A DNA stretch of 10,323 nucleotides from an uncultured Gammaproteobacteria bacterium (GCA_947258805.1 CAMYJV010000092.1:1-10323); one strand, 5' to 3'. Shown: positions 1-6,475, numbered from the stretch's first letter. Program-made: numbers and translations. Notes: generated by a model not told the origin, from the sequence alone.

Positions 1-144
1 CCCGGTATTTCATGCCCTGGGCAGTCCCTGACAAAGCAGCCAATAGGTGGGATTGCCGGGGTCTTTGGGGACTAGGAAATTGCCTGATTTTCAACTTGGA
101 ATTGGCCTGTATGTGCCCCGATTTGTACCCTAAAGCGGAAAATG
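1..144. other. Intergenic stretch downstream of the tRNA cluster
   Basis: No convincing gene, RNA or terminator is visible here. It lies downstream of the last tRNA (Lys) in the direction of tRNA transcription. No stem followed by a T tract is seen on the minus strand, so the tRNA transcript may end, or be processed, beyond the window edge. A short open frame on the plus strand runs into the tRNA-Lys gene and has no ribosome binding site or recognisable protein, so it is not called. The start of the trailer (134-144) shares its sequence with the tRNA-His trailer. Confidence 0.5.
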
Positions 145-221
145 TGGTGGGCCGTATAGGAATCGAACCTATAACCAATGGATTAAGAGTCCACTGCTCT
201 ACCTAGTTGAGCTAACGGCCC
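145..221 (-). tRNA. tRNA-Lys (anticodon CUU)
   Basis: The minus strand folds into a full cloverleaf of 77 nt including the encoded CCA (145-147). The seven-base acceptor stem GGGCCGT pairs with ACGGCCC, followed by discriminator A. The anticodon loop is CTCTTAA, giving anticodon CTT (plus-strand positions 185-187), which reads the lysine codon AAG. The T stem ATAGG/CCTAT closes a standard TTCGATT loop. The sequence closely resembles bacterial tRNA-Lys. It is the last tRNA of the four-gene cluster, 42 nt after tRNA-His. Confidence 0.95.
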
Positions 222-263
222 GTTGGCTTGTCATCGCCCGGCGGTGCTCGCCAGAGCGGAAAA

Positions 264-340
264 TGGGGTGGATGATGGGACTCGAACCCACGACCACCGG
301 AATCACAATCCGGGGCTCTACCAACTGAGCTACACCCACC
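264..340 (-). tRNA. tRNA-His (anticodon GUG)
   Basis: A complete cloverleaf on the minus strand, 77 nt including encoded CCA. The anticodon loop TTGTGAT gives GTG, which reads histidine codons. The tRNA-His hallmark is present: an extra G at position -1 (plus-strand 340) opposite discriminator C (plus-strand 267), the main identity element for histidyl-tRNA synthetase. The acceptor stem GTGGGTG/CATCCAC pairs with one G-U. It sits between tRNA-Arg (33-nt spacer) and tRNA-Lys (42-nt spacer), so all are probably cut from one transcript. Confidence 0.96.
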
Positions 341-358
341 ATTGATCTGTCTGTCTTC

Positions 359-373
359 ACACCCTTCGGGTGT
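359..373 (-). other. Small hairpin in the Arg-His tRNA spacer
   Basis: The minus strand reads ACACCC-GAA-GGGTGT, a perfect six-base-pair stem with a three-base loop directly after the CCA end of tRNA-Arg. No T tract follows and two more tRNAs lie downstream, so it is not a simple terminator. A role in processing the tRNA precursor is an inference only. Confidence 0.4.
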
Positions 374-667
374 TGGCGCGCCCGGCAGGACTCGAACCTG
401 CAACCGTCGGCTTAGCTTACCACTGCAGCTTTCGCTGCCGCCGGCCATCCGGCGTTTGCTGGTCTGGACTATCTCTTCACCGTCTCAGGTGCCGCACGTA
501 TAGTCTCTACGGATCCCCGCGCTCAACGCCGGTTTCCACGGGATTGCCATCAGCATTACCTGTTAAGGGTTCCCCGTTACAGTGCAGTCCACTTTGACGG
601 TTCCGGTTCCCGCCAAAGGCTCCTATTGCTCAAAGGCCGATGCTCTATCCGGTTGAGCTACGGGCGC
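374..667 (-). tRNA. tRNA-Arg (anticodon UCU), interrupted by a group I intron
   Basis: The gene is split. Exon 1 (633-667, minus strand) carries the acceptor 5' strand GCGCCCG, the D arm and the anticodon stem TCGGC plus loop bases CTT. Exon 2 (374-415) carries CTAA, the matching stem strand GCCGA, the T arm (GCAGG/CCTGC), acceptor CGGGCGC, discriminator G and encoded CCA. Joining them gives a normal 77-nt tRNA with anticodon loop CTTCTAA, hence anticodon TCU, which reads AGA and AGG. The body resembles the E. coli argU tRNA. The intron lies between bases 34 and 35, inside the anticodon, so the tRNA cannot work until it is spliced. It is the second gene of the Pro-Arg-His-Lys cluster. Confidence 0.94.
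416..632 (-). ncRNA. Group I self-splicing intron (tRNA intron, IC3-like), no ORF
   Basis: A 217-nt intron ending in the required terminal G (plus-strand 416). The internal guide UAGGAG (620-625) pairs with the ligated exon loop CUUCUA. GAG holds the 5' exon CUU with the classic U-G pair at the splice site (P1), and UAG holds the 3' exon CUA (P10). Other elements seen are P2 (610-618 with 592-600, nine pairs), a P3 candidate CUGCAC/GUGCGG, P7 GACUA/UAGUC (501-505 with 467-471), P8 CACC/GGUG (488-491 with 478-481), and a P9 hairpin GCAGC-GAAA-GCUGC (425-438) with a GNRA tetraloop. The GUAGAGACUA and GAUAGUCCAGA cores match, from memory, the Azoarcus tRNA-Ile and cyanobacterial tRNA-Leu introns. 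It is too short for a homing endonuclease and contains none. It is probably autocatalytic with a guanosine cofactor. Confidence 0.93.
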
Positions 668-733
668 AATGTCGAAATCCACTTCCTCCCCGGCGTTTTC
701 CGGCCGGATCTCTCAATCGTCGTCTGACAGGAT

Positions 734-810
734 TGGTCGGGGCAGACGGATTCGAACCGCCGACCCTCTGCTCCCAAAGCAGATGCGCTACCAGACTGCG
801 CCATGCCCCG
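734..810 (-). tRNA. tRNA-Pro (anticodon UGG)
   Basis: A complete cloverleaf on the minus strand, 77 nt including encoded CCA (734-736). Acceptor stem CGGGGCA pairs with TGCCCCG, with discriminator A. The anticodon loop TTTGGGA gives TGG, which reads proline codons, between stem strands TCTGC and GCAGA. The T arm GGCGG/CCGTC has one G-U pair. It is the first gene of the cluster in transcription order, about 25 nt downstream of a consensus -10 box and 66 nt upstream of the split tRNA-Arg. Confidence 0.96.
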
Positions 811-834
811 TTGCCGAACCGCCACCTCGGTTCA

Positions 835-840
835 ATTATA
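835..840 (-). promoter_or_regulatory. -10 box of the tRNA operon promoter
   Basis: The minus strand reads TATAAT exactly, ending 24 bases before the 5' end of tRNA-Pro, so transcription would start roughly 15-20 bases ahead of the tRNA. No good TTGACA-like -35 is found at 16-18 bp upstream, where the sequence is GC-rich. The placement and perfect -10 make this the likely sigma-70-type promoter for all four tRNAs. Confidence 0.6.
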
Positions 841-872
841 GCCGGCCCACCTGCAGGGCGCAGGATCTTAGG

Positions 873-885
873 GCCGGGGCCCGGC
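873..885. repeat. GC-rich 13-bp inverted repeat between the divergent promoters
   Basis: GCCGGG-G-CCCGGC is a perfect six-base inverted repeat with a one-base centre, midway in the spacer between the tRNA promoter and folD. It could be an operator or simply reflect GC richness. Nothing in the sequence decides this. Confidence 0.3.
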
Positions 886-920
886 GCCGTCAATGCGGGA
901 CTTCTGGCCCGGGTGTCGCT

Positions 921-930
921 CTGGTATGTT
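921..930 (+). promoter_or_regulatory. Possible extended -10 promoter for folD
   Basis: The plus strand carries TGG directly before TATGTT (925-930), which fits an extended -10 (TGn plus a four-of-six match). Transcription would start near 937, leaving a leader of about 33 bases before the folD ATG at 970. The -35 region (TTCTGG at 17 bp) is poor. This is a weak call based on motif and position. Confidence 0.3.
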
Positions 931-969
931 GCGCCCTTGCCTGGCCACAGATTGCCCCGACCGCCCCCA

Positions 970-1860
970 ATGACAGCCAGAATAATTGACGGCAAGGCCA
1001 TTGCCGCGGAGATCCGGGCAGAGATCGGCGCGCGCATTGAGGGCCTGCGCCTGGCGGGTAAGCCCGCACCGGGACTGGCCGTAGTGCTGGTCGGCGCGGA
1101 TCCCGCGTCATCTATCTATGTGCGCAACAAGCGGCGAGCCTGTGAAGAGGCCGGCATCGTGTCGAGGTCCTATGATTTGCCAGACACGACGTCGGAAGCG
1201 GATTTGCTGGTGCTGATTGACGAACTGAATGGCGACGACGCGATTCACGGCATTCTCGTGCAGCTACCTCTGCCGCGGCATATCAATGAGAACGCCGTCA
1301 TCGAGCGCATCCTGCCGGTAAAGGACGTGGACGGCTTTCACCCCTACACCGTCGGTCGCCTGTCCCAGCGCATACCGATGCTGCGGCCTTGCACCCCTTT
1401 CGGCATCATGATGCTGCTGGAGCGCATTGGCGTAGATCCCAAGTCGAAGCACGCCGTCGTCGTGGGCGCATCGAATCACGTCGGCCGGCCCCTCGCCCTG
1501 GAGTTGCTCCTGGCCGGCGCCACCACCACGGTCTGCCATCGCTTTACCACGGACCTGCAGGCCCACGTGGGCAGGGCCGACATTCTTGCCGTGGCCGTCG
1601 GGAAGCCCGAGCTGGTGCCCGGCGCATGGGTCAAACGCGGCGCCGTGGTGATTGACGTGGGCATCAATCGCCAACCGGACGGCAAGCTGATCGGGGACGT
1701 GGAATTTGCCGGTGCCTGTGAGCGTGCGGCGTGGATCACACCCGTTCCCGGCGGGGTGGGCCCAATGACCGTCGCGATGCTGCTCCAGAACACCCTGTTG
1801 GCAGCGACAGAAGGCAGCGGCCTGCTTGAAGCCAGGCCCGCGGCGACCGGCAAGGATTAG
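970..1860 (+). CDS. folD: Bifunctional methylenetetrahydrofolate dehydrogenase / methenyl-THF cyclohydrolase
   Basis: FolD is a cytoplasmic enzyme that oxidises 5,10-methylene-THF with NADP and hydrolyses the product to 10-formyl-THF, the one-carbon donor for purines and initiator tRNA. The product is 296 residues, slightly longer than the usual 280-290. Visible motifs are YVRNK (50-54) with the catalytic Tyr50 and Lys54, GILVQLPLP (94-102), KDVDGFH (118-124), RPCTPFGIM (139-147), the dinucleotide-binding loop [12 protein letters not shown] (163-174 region) and [10 protein letters not shown] (258-267). The frame is open from 640, but that part covers tRNA genes, so the start is taken at ATG 970, where homology begins (MTARIIDGK). 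No Shine-Dalgarno sequence is visible before it. The last 15 or so residues look like an unconserved tail. A cyclophilin gene follows after 33 bp, probably in one operon. Confidence 0.95.
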   Translation: MTARIIDGKAIAAEIRAEIGARIEGLRLAGKPAPGLAVVLVGADPASSIYVRNKRRACEEAGIVSRSYDLPDTTSEADLLVLIDELNGDDAIHGILVQLPLPRHINENAVIERILPVKDVDGFHPYTVGRLSQRIPMLRPCTPFGIMMLLERIGVDPKSKHAVVVGASNHVGRPLALELLLAGATTTVCHRFTTDLQAHVGRADILAVAVGKPELVPGAWVKRGAVVIDVGINRQPDGKLIGDVEFAGACERAAWITPVPGGVGPMTVAMLLQNTLLAATEGSGLLEARPAATGKD

Positions 1861-1893
1861 TAAACTATGCGAGACAGACTCGGAGGACTAGCA

Positions 1894-2478
1894 ATGCGAC
1901 CTGGCATTATTGCTCTGACATTGACGTTCATGGCGTGGTCCCTGGCAGCGCCTGCGGCGGACTTCCCGCAGGTGCGCTTTGAAACCACGGCCGGCAACTT
2001 TGTCATTGAACTCGACACTGACCGGGCGCCACTGACCGTGGCGAACTTCATGCAGTATGTGAACGACGGCTACTACGAAGGCACCGTCTTTCATCGCATC
2101 ATCGCCAATTTCGTCATCCAGGGTGGCGGTTACACCATCGATCTTGCCGCCAAGCCGACGCGGGACGGAGTTCCGAATGAATCCGGTAACGGCCTGCAAA
2201 ACCGTCGCATGACAGTGGCCATGGCCCGAACCAACAACCCGCACAGCGCCGACTCGCAGTTCTACATCAATCTCGCGGACAACGTCGACCTGGACCCCAA
2301 ACCCACTCGCTGGGGCTACACTGTGTTCGGCCGTGTGATCGAAGGCGCGGACGTAATCGATGAGATTGGTTACCGACCAACGCAACCAAAAGATCCCTTT
2401 CAGAATTATCCGGCCGCGCCCGTGATTATCGAACGCACCGTGGTGCTCACACAGGCATCGGAGCAGGGAGGCGGTTGA
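1894..2478 (+). CDS. Secreted cyclophilin-type peptidyl-prolyl cis-trans isomerase
   Basis: This enzyme catalyses cis-trans isomerisation of Xaa-Pro bonds to help proteins fold. The 194-residue product has an N-terminal hydrophobic stretch (residues 4-19) ending in small residues (APAAD), which looks like a signal peptide, so it probably acts in the periplasm like PpiA. The cyclophilin domain covers about 25-185 with FHR (66-68), FVIQGG (73-78), MAR (110-112), SQFYIN (121-126) and YTVFGRV (142-148). The ATG at 1894 is chosen because GGAGG at 1882-1886 lies seven bases ahead of it; an in-frame start at 1867 lacks such a site. It lies 33 bp behind folD, and its stop codon abuts that of the convergent kinase gene. 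A folD-near-cyclophilin arrangement also occurs in Pseudomonas, but there the protein is the cytoplasmic PpiB type. Confidence 0.9.
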   Translation: MRPGIIALTLTFMAWSLAAPAADFPQVRFETTAGNFVIELDTDRAPLTVANFMQYVNDGYYEGTVFHRIIANFVIQGGGYTIDLAAKPTRDGVPNESGNGLQNRRMTVAMARTNNPHSADSQFYINLADNVDLDPKPTRWGYTVFGRVIEGADVIDEIGYRPTQPKDPFQNYPAAPVIIERTVVLTQASEQGGG

Positions 2479-3708
2479 TCAGGCCCGGGCGGCCGACGCC
2501 GTGGCGTCGCCCGCCGGTGTCCAGTCGAGCAGCTCTTCGACGTTCTGAAACCGATCGTCGGGTTTTTTTGCCAGCATGCGATCGACGCCTGGCTGGTAGC
2601 GCGCCAATGCCGCCGGCAACCGGGGCACGGGGGCATGGCGGTGCCGAATGATCATCGCCATCGGCGTTTCTGCGTTAAAGGGTTTGTCGCCCGTCAACAT
2701 CTCGAAGAAGATCACGCCCAGACTGTAGATGTCGCCACGCTGGTCTACCTGGTCGGCGTGGCCCTGCTCTGGACTCATGTAGTAAGGCGTGCCGAAAATC
2801 TCCCCCGTGCCGGTGATTTCTGCCCGTAACTGCGCCTGCTTGGCCAAGCCAAAATCGATGAGCACCAGGGTCCCGTCATCGCGGAACATCACGTTCGTGG
2901 GCTTCAGGTCTCGATGCGTGATGCCGACCCGGTGCAGTTCCCCCAGCGCGTCGGCGATCTGCCGCATGTAGCGAAAGGCCAGCTCGGGGTTCATACCGGC
3001 GGCAATCCGCCGTTTCAGGCTGCCCTGACCGCAATATTCCATGGCAATGTACGCGTGGTCGTCGGCAATCCCGAGATCATAAATTTTCACGATGCTCGGA
3101 TGGTTGAGCTTCGCAATCAGTTCATATTCCTGCAGGAAGCGCTCAAAGGCCACCTCGTTGCCGGAGTCGGGCATCTGGCGCAGCACCTTGAGCACAGCCG
3201 AACGCCCGGTATTCTCTTCCGTGGTCAGGTAAACGGAAGACACGTCGCTGCCCGACAGCTGTTCGCGAATCGCGTAGCCTTTCAGGCTGGGCAGGCCCGC
3301 TTCCGCCAGGTCAGGGAGACCTTCTTCCCCGCCCAGCACGTTTTCCAGCACTTCGATGAGGCGCACGTGATTAAGGCGCGATTTAGACAAGTACTCGGCT
3401 GCCCCGCCCTTCAGGGCGCTGACAATTTGCCGCTCTTCACCGTTGCCGATCACCACGACCGGAGGAAAGCCGGAGATTTGCCGGAACTGCTGCAACCATT
3501 CCAGCGCGTCCTGGCCGCCGGCGGGATGGCCGAGCAAAATCACGTCATTTCCGGCCCCCGAGAAGCTCTCGGGCAAGCGCCCGGAGAACACGGGGTCATA
3601 GTCACGCACCACTGCATCAGGCCAGCGGGTCGTCACGTGATGCGACAACAGGCTTCGGTAATCGGCGCTGTCGTCGATAATGAATATGCGCGGTTCCGAG
3701 GTCATCAC
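2479..3708 (-). CDS. Receiver-like domain fused to Hanks-type Ser/Thr protein kinase
   Basis: The 409-residue protein has two parts. Residues 7-125 resemble a response-regulator receiver, with the acidic pair D12-D13 and K109 (YLSK). The phospho-acceptor site reads VILLGHP (56-62), so the usual Asp after LL is Gly60, and the conserved Thr/Ser position is also Gly (VVVIGN). It is probably a pseudo-receiver. Residues 144-395 are a Hanks-type kinase: an atypical Gly loop (LSGSDVSSVY), Lys174, a candidate helix-C Glu194, catalytic HRDLKPTN (265-272), DFG (285-287), SPEQ (312-315) and GDIYSLG (325-331). All catalytic residues are present, so it should be active. No membrane segment is seen, so it is cytoplasmic. 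Start is GTG 3708, nine bases after AGGGG; ATG 3705 is the next codon. It begins 28 bp after purF and is probably the last gene of that operon. Substrate unknown. Confidence 0.88.
   Translation of the reverse strand: MMTSEPRIFIIDDSADYRSLLSHHVTTRWPDAVVRDYDPVFSGRLPESFSGAGNDVILLGHPAGGQDALEWLQQFRQISGFPPVVVIGNGEERQIVSALKGGAAEYLSKSRLNHVRLIEVLENVLGGEEGLPDLAEAGLPSLKGYAIREQLSGSDVSSVYLTTEENTGRSAVLKVLRQMPDSGNEVAFERFLQEYELIAKLNHPSIVKIYDLGIADDHAYIAMEYCGQGSLKRRIAAGMNPELAFRYMRQIADALGELHRVGITHRDLKPTNVMFRDDGTLVLIDFGLAKQAQLRAEITGTGEIFGTPYYMSPEQGHADQVDQRGDIYSLGVIFFEMLTGDKPFNAETPMAMIIRHRHAPVPRLPAALARYQPGVDRMLAKKPDDRFQNVEELLDWTPAGDATASAARA
2494..2509. repeat. GC-rich hairpin at the convergent gene ends
   Basis: CGACGCC-GT-GGCGTCG is a perfect seven-base inverted repeat, flanked by a further CGGGC (2486-2490) and GCCCG (2509-2513) that could extend the stem past a bulge. 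It lies within the last codons of the kinase gene and just past the cyclophilin stop. No T tract follows on either strand. It may pause polymerase or protect 3' ends, or may only be a by-product of Ala/Thr codons. Confidence 0.3.
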
Positions 3709-3736
3709 GCCACGTCGCCCCTGCCGTGGTGGTTAA

Positions 3737-5296
3737 TCAGGCGGCACCCGCTTGCGGGCCGACTTCCCGGCTATCGTCGCTGTCCGCCAACTCGTCAGCT
3801 TCACCCTCGAGGCGGCGGCGCAGGTTTTCCCGCTCCGTCTTGGCCAGGTCAGAGCGTTCCCGTTCCAGCCGGGCCAGGTAGGTTGGCGTAACATCACCCG
3901 TGACGTACTCACCGGAAAAGCACGACGCATCGAAACCGTCGATATCCGCGTTGTCGTGGCTCACGGCGGCGATTAAATCGCTCAGGTCCTGGTAGACGAG
4001 CCAATCTGCGCCGATAAACCGCTCAACCTCCTGTTCGGTGCGAGTGCCGGCCACCAGTTCCGAAGCTGCCGGCATATCGATGCCATAGACATTCGGATAC
4101 CTCACCGGCGGCGAGGCCGATGCGAAGTACACGCGTCGCGCACCCGCTTCCCGGGCCATCTCAATGATCTGCTTGGAGGTGGTACCGCGAACGATAGAAT
4201 CGTCAACCAGCAGCACCGCCTTGCCTGCGAACTCCAGATCGATTGCATTCAGTTTGCTACGCACCGATTTCTTGCGCATTTCCTGGCCGGGCATGATGAA
4301 CGTGCGGCCGATGTATCGATTCTTCACGAACCCTTCGCGATACTTCACCCGCAGCTGGTGCGCCACTTCCAGGGCACTGGTCCGACTCGAATCGGGTATC
4401 GGGATCACCACGTCGATGTCGTGGTGGGGATGCTCACGCAAAATCTTCTCAGCCAGGCTCGTACCCATGCGCAGGCGCGCCTTGTACACCGATATGCTAT
4501 CGATAATGGAATCCGGCCGGGCAAAATATACGTGTTCGAAAATGCAGGGCTTGTAGGCCGTTTCGTCGCTGCACAGCTGGCTGAAGAACTCGCCGTCCTG
4601 GCGAATGAACACGCCCTCCCCCGGCAAAATGTCCCGCTCCAGTTCAAAGCCCGCCCCGTCGAGGGCCACGCTTTCCGAAGCCACCATGTAATCCGCCCCA
4701 AGGTCCGTCTCCCGCTTGCCGATGCAGGCGGGGCGAATGCCGTGCGGATCCCGGAACGCCACGATACCGTGGCCGAGAATCAGGGCCACCACTGCATAAC
4801 CGCCTCGGCAACGCCGGTGCACTTGCCTGATGGCGGCAAACACGGCCTCCGGGGTCAGGTGATTGCTGTCCTGTTGCTGCAGTTCGCCGGCAAAAACGTT
4901 GAGCAGGGCCTCGGTATCCGAACCGGTATTCAGGTGCCGGCGATCCTCGTGAACCAGCACCTGCTTCAGCTCTTCCGCATTGGTCAGGTTGCCGTTGTGG
5001 GCCAGGCAAATGCCGTACGGCGAATTCACGTAGAAGGGTTGAGCTTCCGACGAACTAGACCAGCCGGCCGTCGGATAGCGCACGTGACCGATGCCCATGT
5101 TGCCGCGCAATTTCAGCATGTGGCGTTGGTGAAATACGTCGCGCACCAGGCCATTGCTCTTGCGCGTACAAAGCGTCCCGTTGGCATCGGTGGCAATACC
5201 CGCCGCATCCTGCCCACGGTGCTGCAGCACGGTCAGCGCATCGTAGATGGCCTGGTTAACCGGCTGGTGACTGACAATTCCGACGATTCCACACAC
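3737..5296 (-). CDS. purF: Amidophosphoribosyltransferase
   Basis: PurF makes phosphoribosylamine from PRPP and glutamine, the first committed step of purine synthesis, in the cytoplasm. The product is 519 residues; E. coli PurF is 505. The start is a GTG at 5296, because it places Cys2 (CGIVGIV) as the N-terminal nucleophile after Met removal. The open frame continues upstream but has no other sensible start. The Ntn glutaminase domain (2 to about 230) shows [10 protein letters not shown] (25-34), HVRYPTAG (71-78), HNGNLTN (100-106) and GSDTE (125-129). The phosphoribosyltransferase domain shows [11 protein letters not shown] (328-338) and the PRPP loop [13 protein letters not shown] (361-373). 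The last 25 or so residues form an acidic, unconserved tail. It lies 25 bp after cvpA, the standard cvpA-purF pairing. The upstream site is a poor Shine-Dalgarno match, suggesting coupling to cvpA translation. Confidence 0.97.
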   Translation of the reverse strand: MCGIVGIVSHQPVNQAIYDALTVLQHRGQDAAGIATDANGTLCTRKSNGLVRDVFHQRHMLKLRGNMGIGHVRYPTAGWSSSSEAQPFYVNSPYGICLAHNGNLTNAEELKQVLVHEDRRHLNTGSDTEALLNVFAGELQQQDSNHLTPEAVFAAIRQVHRRCRGGYAVVALILGHGIVAFRDPHGIRPACIGKRETDLGADYMVASESVALDGAGFELERDILPGEGVFIRQDGEFFSQLCSDETAYKPCIFEHVYFARPDSIIDSISVYKARLRMGTSLAEKILREHPHHDIDVVIPIPDSSRTSALEVAHQLRVKYREGFVKNRYIGRTFIMPGQEMRKKSVRSKLNAIDLEFAGKAVLLVDDSIVRGTTSKQIIEMAREAGARRVYFASASPPVRYPNVYGIDMPAASELVAGTRTEQEVERFIGADWLVYQDLSDLIAAVSHDNADIDGFDASCFSGEYVTGDVTPTYLARLERERSDLAKTERENLRRRLEGEADELADSDDSREVGPQAGAA

Positions 5297-5321
5297 GGTT
5301 GGTGTCCGGTTGATTGCGTAC

Positions 5322-5849
5322 TCAGGACGACTCGGTCGCGGCCGCCGGGTCGCTCGTTTCTTGATCCTTGTCCAGCATTTCCATGCCCCCGGCCGCCACA
5401 TCGCGCAACAGGTCGGCAACGGGCTCCGCATACGGTATCAATTTCGATTCAGCCCACCAAGGATCCGCATCGAAACCCGTGAATTGCAGGGCCATTACTA
5501 CCAGGGCAGCCAGTACCGCACCCCGCCCCAGGCCGAACAGCCCGCCGAGCAGCCGATCTGTGCCCGTGAGGCCGGTCTGGTCCAGCAGGAAAGACAGCAG
5601 CGCCGTCAGCAGCCCGCCCAGGATCAGCACGGCCACCAGCACGACAACGCGCGCAGCCCACAGTCGCAACACCGGATCTTCTACCCAGCCCGTCATCTGG
5701 GCGCTCGCAAAGCCGGCAAACTTCCACGCGCACCAGATAGCGATGACCCAGACCCCCAGGGACAGGGCCTCTTTGACGAAGCCGCGAAACAGGCCCACCA
5801 CACCCGACAGGGTGACGACGCCAAGCAGCAGATAATCCACCCAGACCAT
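5322..5849 (-). CDS. cvpA: CvpA family inner-membrane protein
   Basis: The 175-residue product starts MVWVDYLLL, like E. coli CvpA (MVWIDYAII), and contains the family motifs [11 protein letters not shown] and [16 protein letters not shown]. Four hydrophobic segments are visible, at about residues 5-20, 28-45, 65-88 and 100-120, followed by a hydrophilic C-terminal tail. CvpA is an inner-membrane protein first known from colicin V export; its biochemical role is unresolved, and it is almost always next to purF. ATG 5849 is chosen from the family's N terminus. A TTG at 5861, which overlaps the dedD stop as TTGA, would add four residues (starting MSGS) and is a real alternative. The gene begins 8 bp after the dedD stop, so the two are probably cotranscribed. 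Confidence 0.93.
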   Translation of the reverse strand: MVWVDYLLLGVVTLSGVVGLFRGFVKEALSLGVWVIAIWCAWKFAGFASAQMTGWVEDPVLRLWAARVVVLVAVLILGGLLTALLSFLLDQTGLTGTDRLLGGLFGLGRGAVLAALVVMALQFTGFDADPWWAESKLIPYAEPVADLLRDVAAGGMEMLDKDQETSDPAAATESS

Positions 5850-5857
5850 GCTGCCGC

Positions 5858-6475
5858 TCAAGTAGCCTGCCCTTCAGGCGCAAGCTGGCCCTTGTAGCCG
5901 GCCCGTGCCAGCTCGCCCGCCAGCTTCTCGGCAGCTTCCCGGCTCGGCCGGGGGCCAACACGCACACGATAGAGCGTGCGGCCGTCGCGTTCCAGCGGCA
6001 ACAGATAGGTCTCATAGCCCTTGGCCGACACCTCTCCGGCCAGGCGCTTGGCGTTGTCCCGACTGGCGAAACTGCCCAACTGCACTGCCCAGCCGCTCCG
6101 GGCTGGGCTCGCCTTTGGCGGCGGTTCCGCCTTTGGCGTGGCTTTCGGCTTGACCTTCGGGGGCGCGGTCGGCGCCTTGGCTACGGTCGGCTTGACGGCC
6201 TCGCCGGAAGGCTTCCGCTCAGCCTGGGCCGCCGGCTGCGACTGGGGTGCCGGCGCAGCTACGGGCGCGGCCGCACTGGGCATGGGCACGGGCGGCTCGG
6301 CGGCTTCGCGGTCCGGGCGAATCGTCACGGTGCGGACATCGCGATCCAGGGCGCCCGACACCGGCATCGCCGGTTCCTGTTCACCAGGACCATCGAGAAT
6401 CGCCGGTGCTATCACGACCAGCGCGACGATGAGTACCGCAGCACCCACCATGCGCTCTAGGAGTTGACGATCCAT
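5858..6475 (-). CDS. dedD: SPOR-domain cell-division protein, DedD-like
   Basis: The 205-residue product has a short cytoplasmic N terminus, one membrane helix (about 10-28, VGAAVLIVALVVIAPAIL), a long Pro/Ala/Lys-rich linker (about 60-125) and a C-terminal SPOR domain (about 126-200). The SPOR part contains two typical repeats, GWAVQLGSFASRDNAKRL and YRVRVGPRPSREAAEKL. SPOR domains bind septal peptidoglycan stripped of stem peptides, so the protein is expected at the division site with the domain in the periplasm. The position folC-dedD-cvpA-purF fits DedD. ATG 6475 is supported by GAGG six bases upstream; the open frame continues further but that part is not conserved. The 109-bp gap before it holds a promoter-like -10, so it may have its own promoter. 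Confidence 0.9.
   Translation of the reverse strand: MDRQLLERMVGAAVLIVALVVIAPAILDGPGEQEPAMPVSGALDRDVRTVTIRPDREAAEPPVPMPSAAAPVAAPAPQSQPAAQAERKPSGEAVKPTVAKAPTAPPKVKPKATPKAEPPPKASPARSGWAVQLGSFASRDNAKRLAGEVSAKGYETYLLPLERDGRTLYRVRVGPRPSREAAEKLAGELARAGYKGQLAPEGQAT

Noticed and set aside
212..448. Minus-strand 78-codon open frame
   Set aside because: It is a chance frame running through the intron end, tRNA-Arg exon 2 and tRNA-His.
370..597. Plus-strand open frame over the intron, as a possible intron-encoded protein
   Set aside because: It is antisense to the intron RNA, spans the exon 2 boundary, and has no endonuclease motif or ribosome binding site.
416..632. Alternative splice reading (exon 1 ending CTTT, exon 2 starting TAA) that would make the tRNA a Lys with anticodon UUU
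   Set aside because: The intron would then end in C, not the required G, the guide pairing across the junction would be lost, and the tRNA body matches Arg, not Lys.
640..969. A 110-codon N-terminal extension of the folD frame
   Set aside because: It runs through tRNA-Arg exon 1 and tRNA-Pro and matches nothing in FolD; conserved sequence starts at ATG 970.
2914..3891. Long plus-strand open frame of 325 codons opposite the kinase and the purF end
   Set aside because: It is a shadow frame of GC-rich coding sequence; the opposite strand encodes clear protein families and this frame has no recognisable domain.
5297..5431. 45-codon upstream extension of the purF frame
   Set aside because: It lies inside cvpA and would bury the catalytic N-terminal cysteine.
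4358..5482. Long plus-strand open frame of 374 codons opposite purF and cvpA
   Set aside because: It is antisense to a fully conserved purF, with His/Arg/Gln-rich composition typical of reverse-strand frames.
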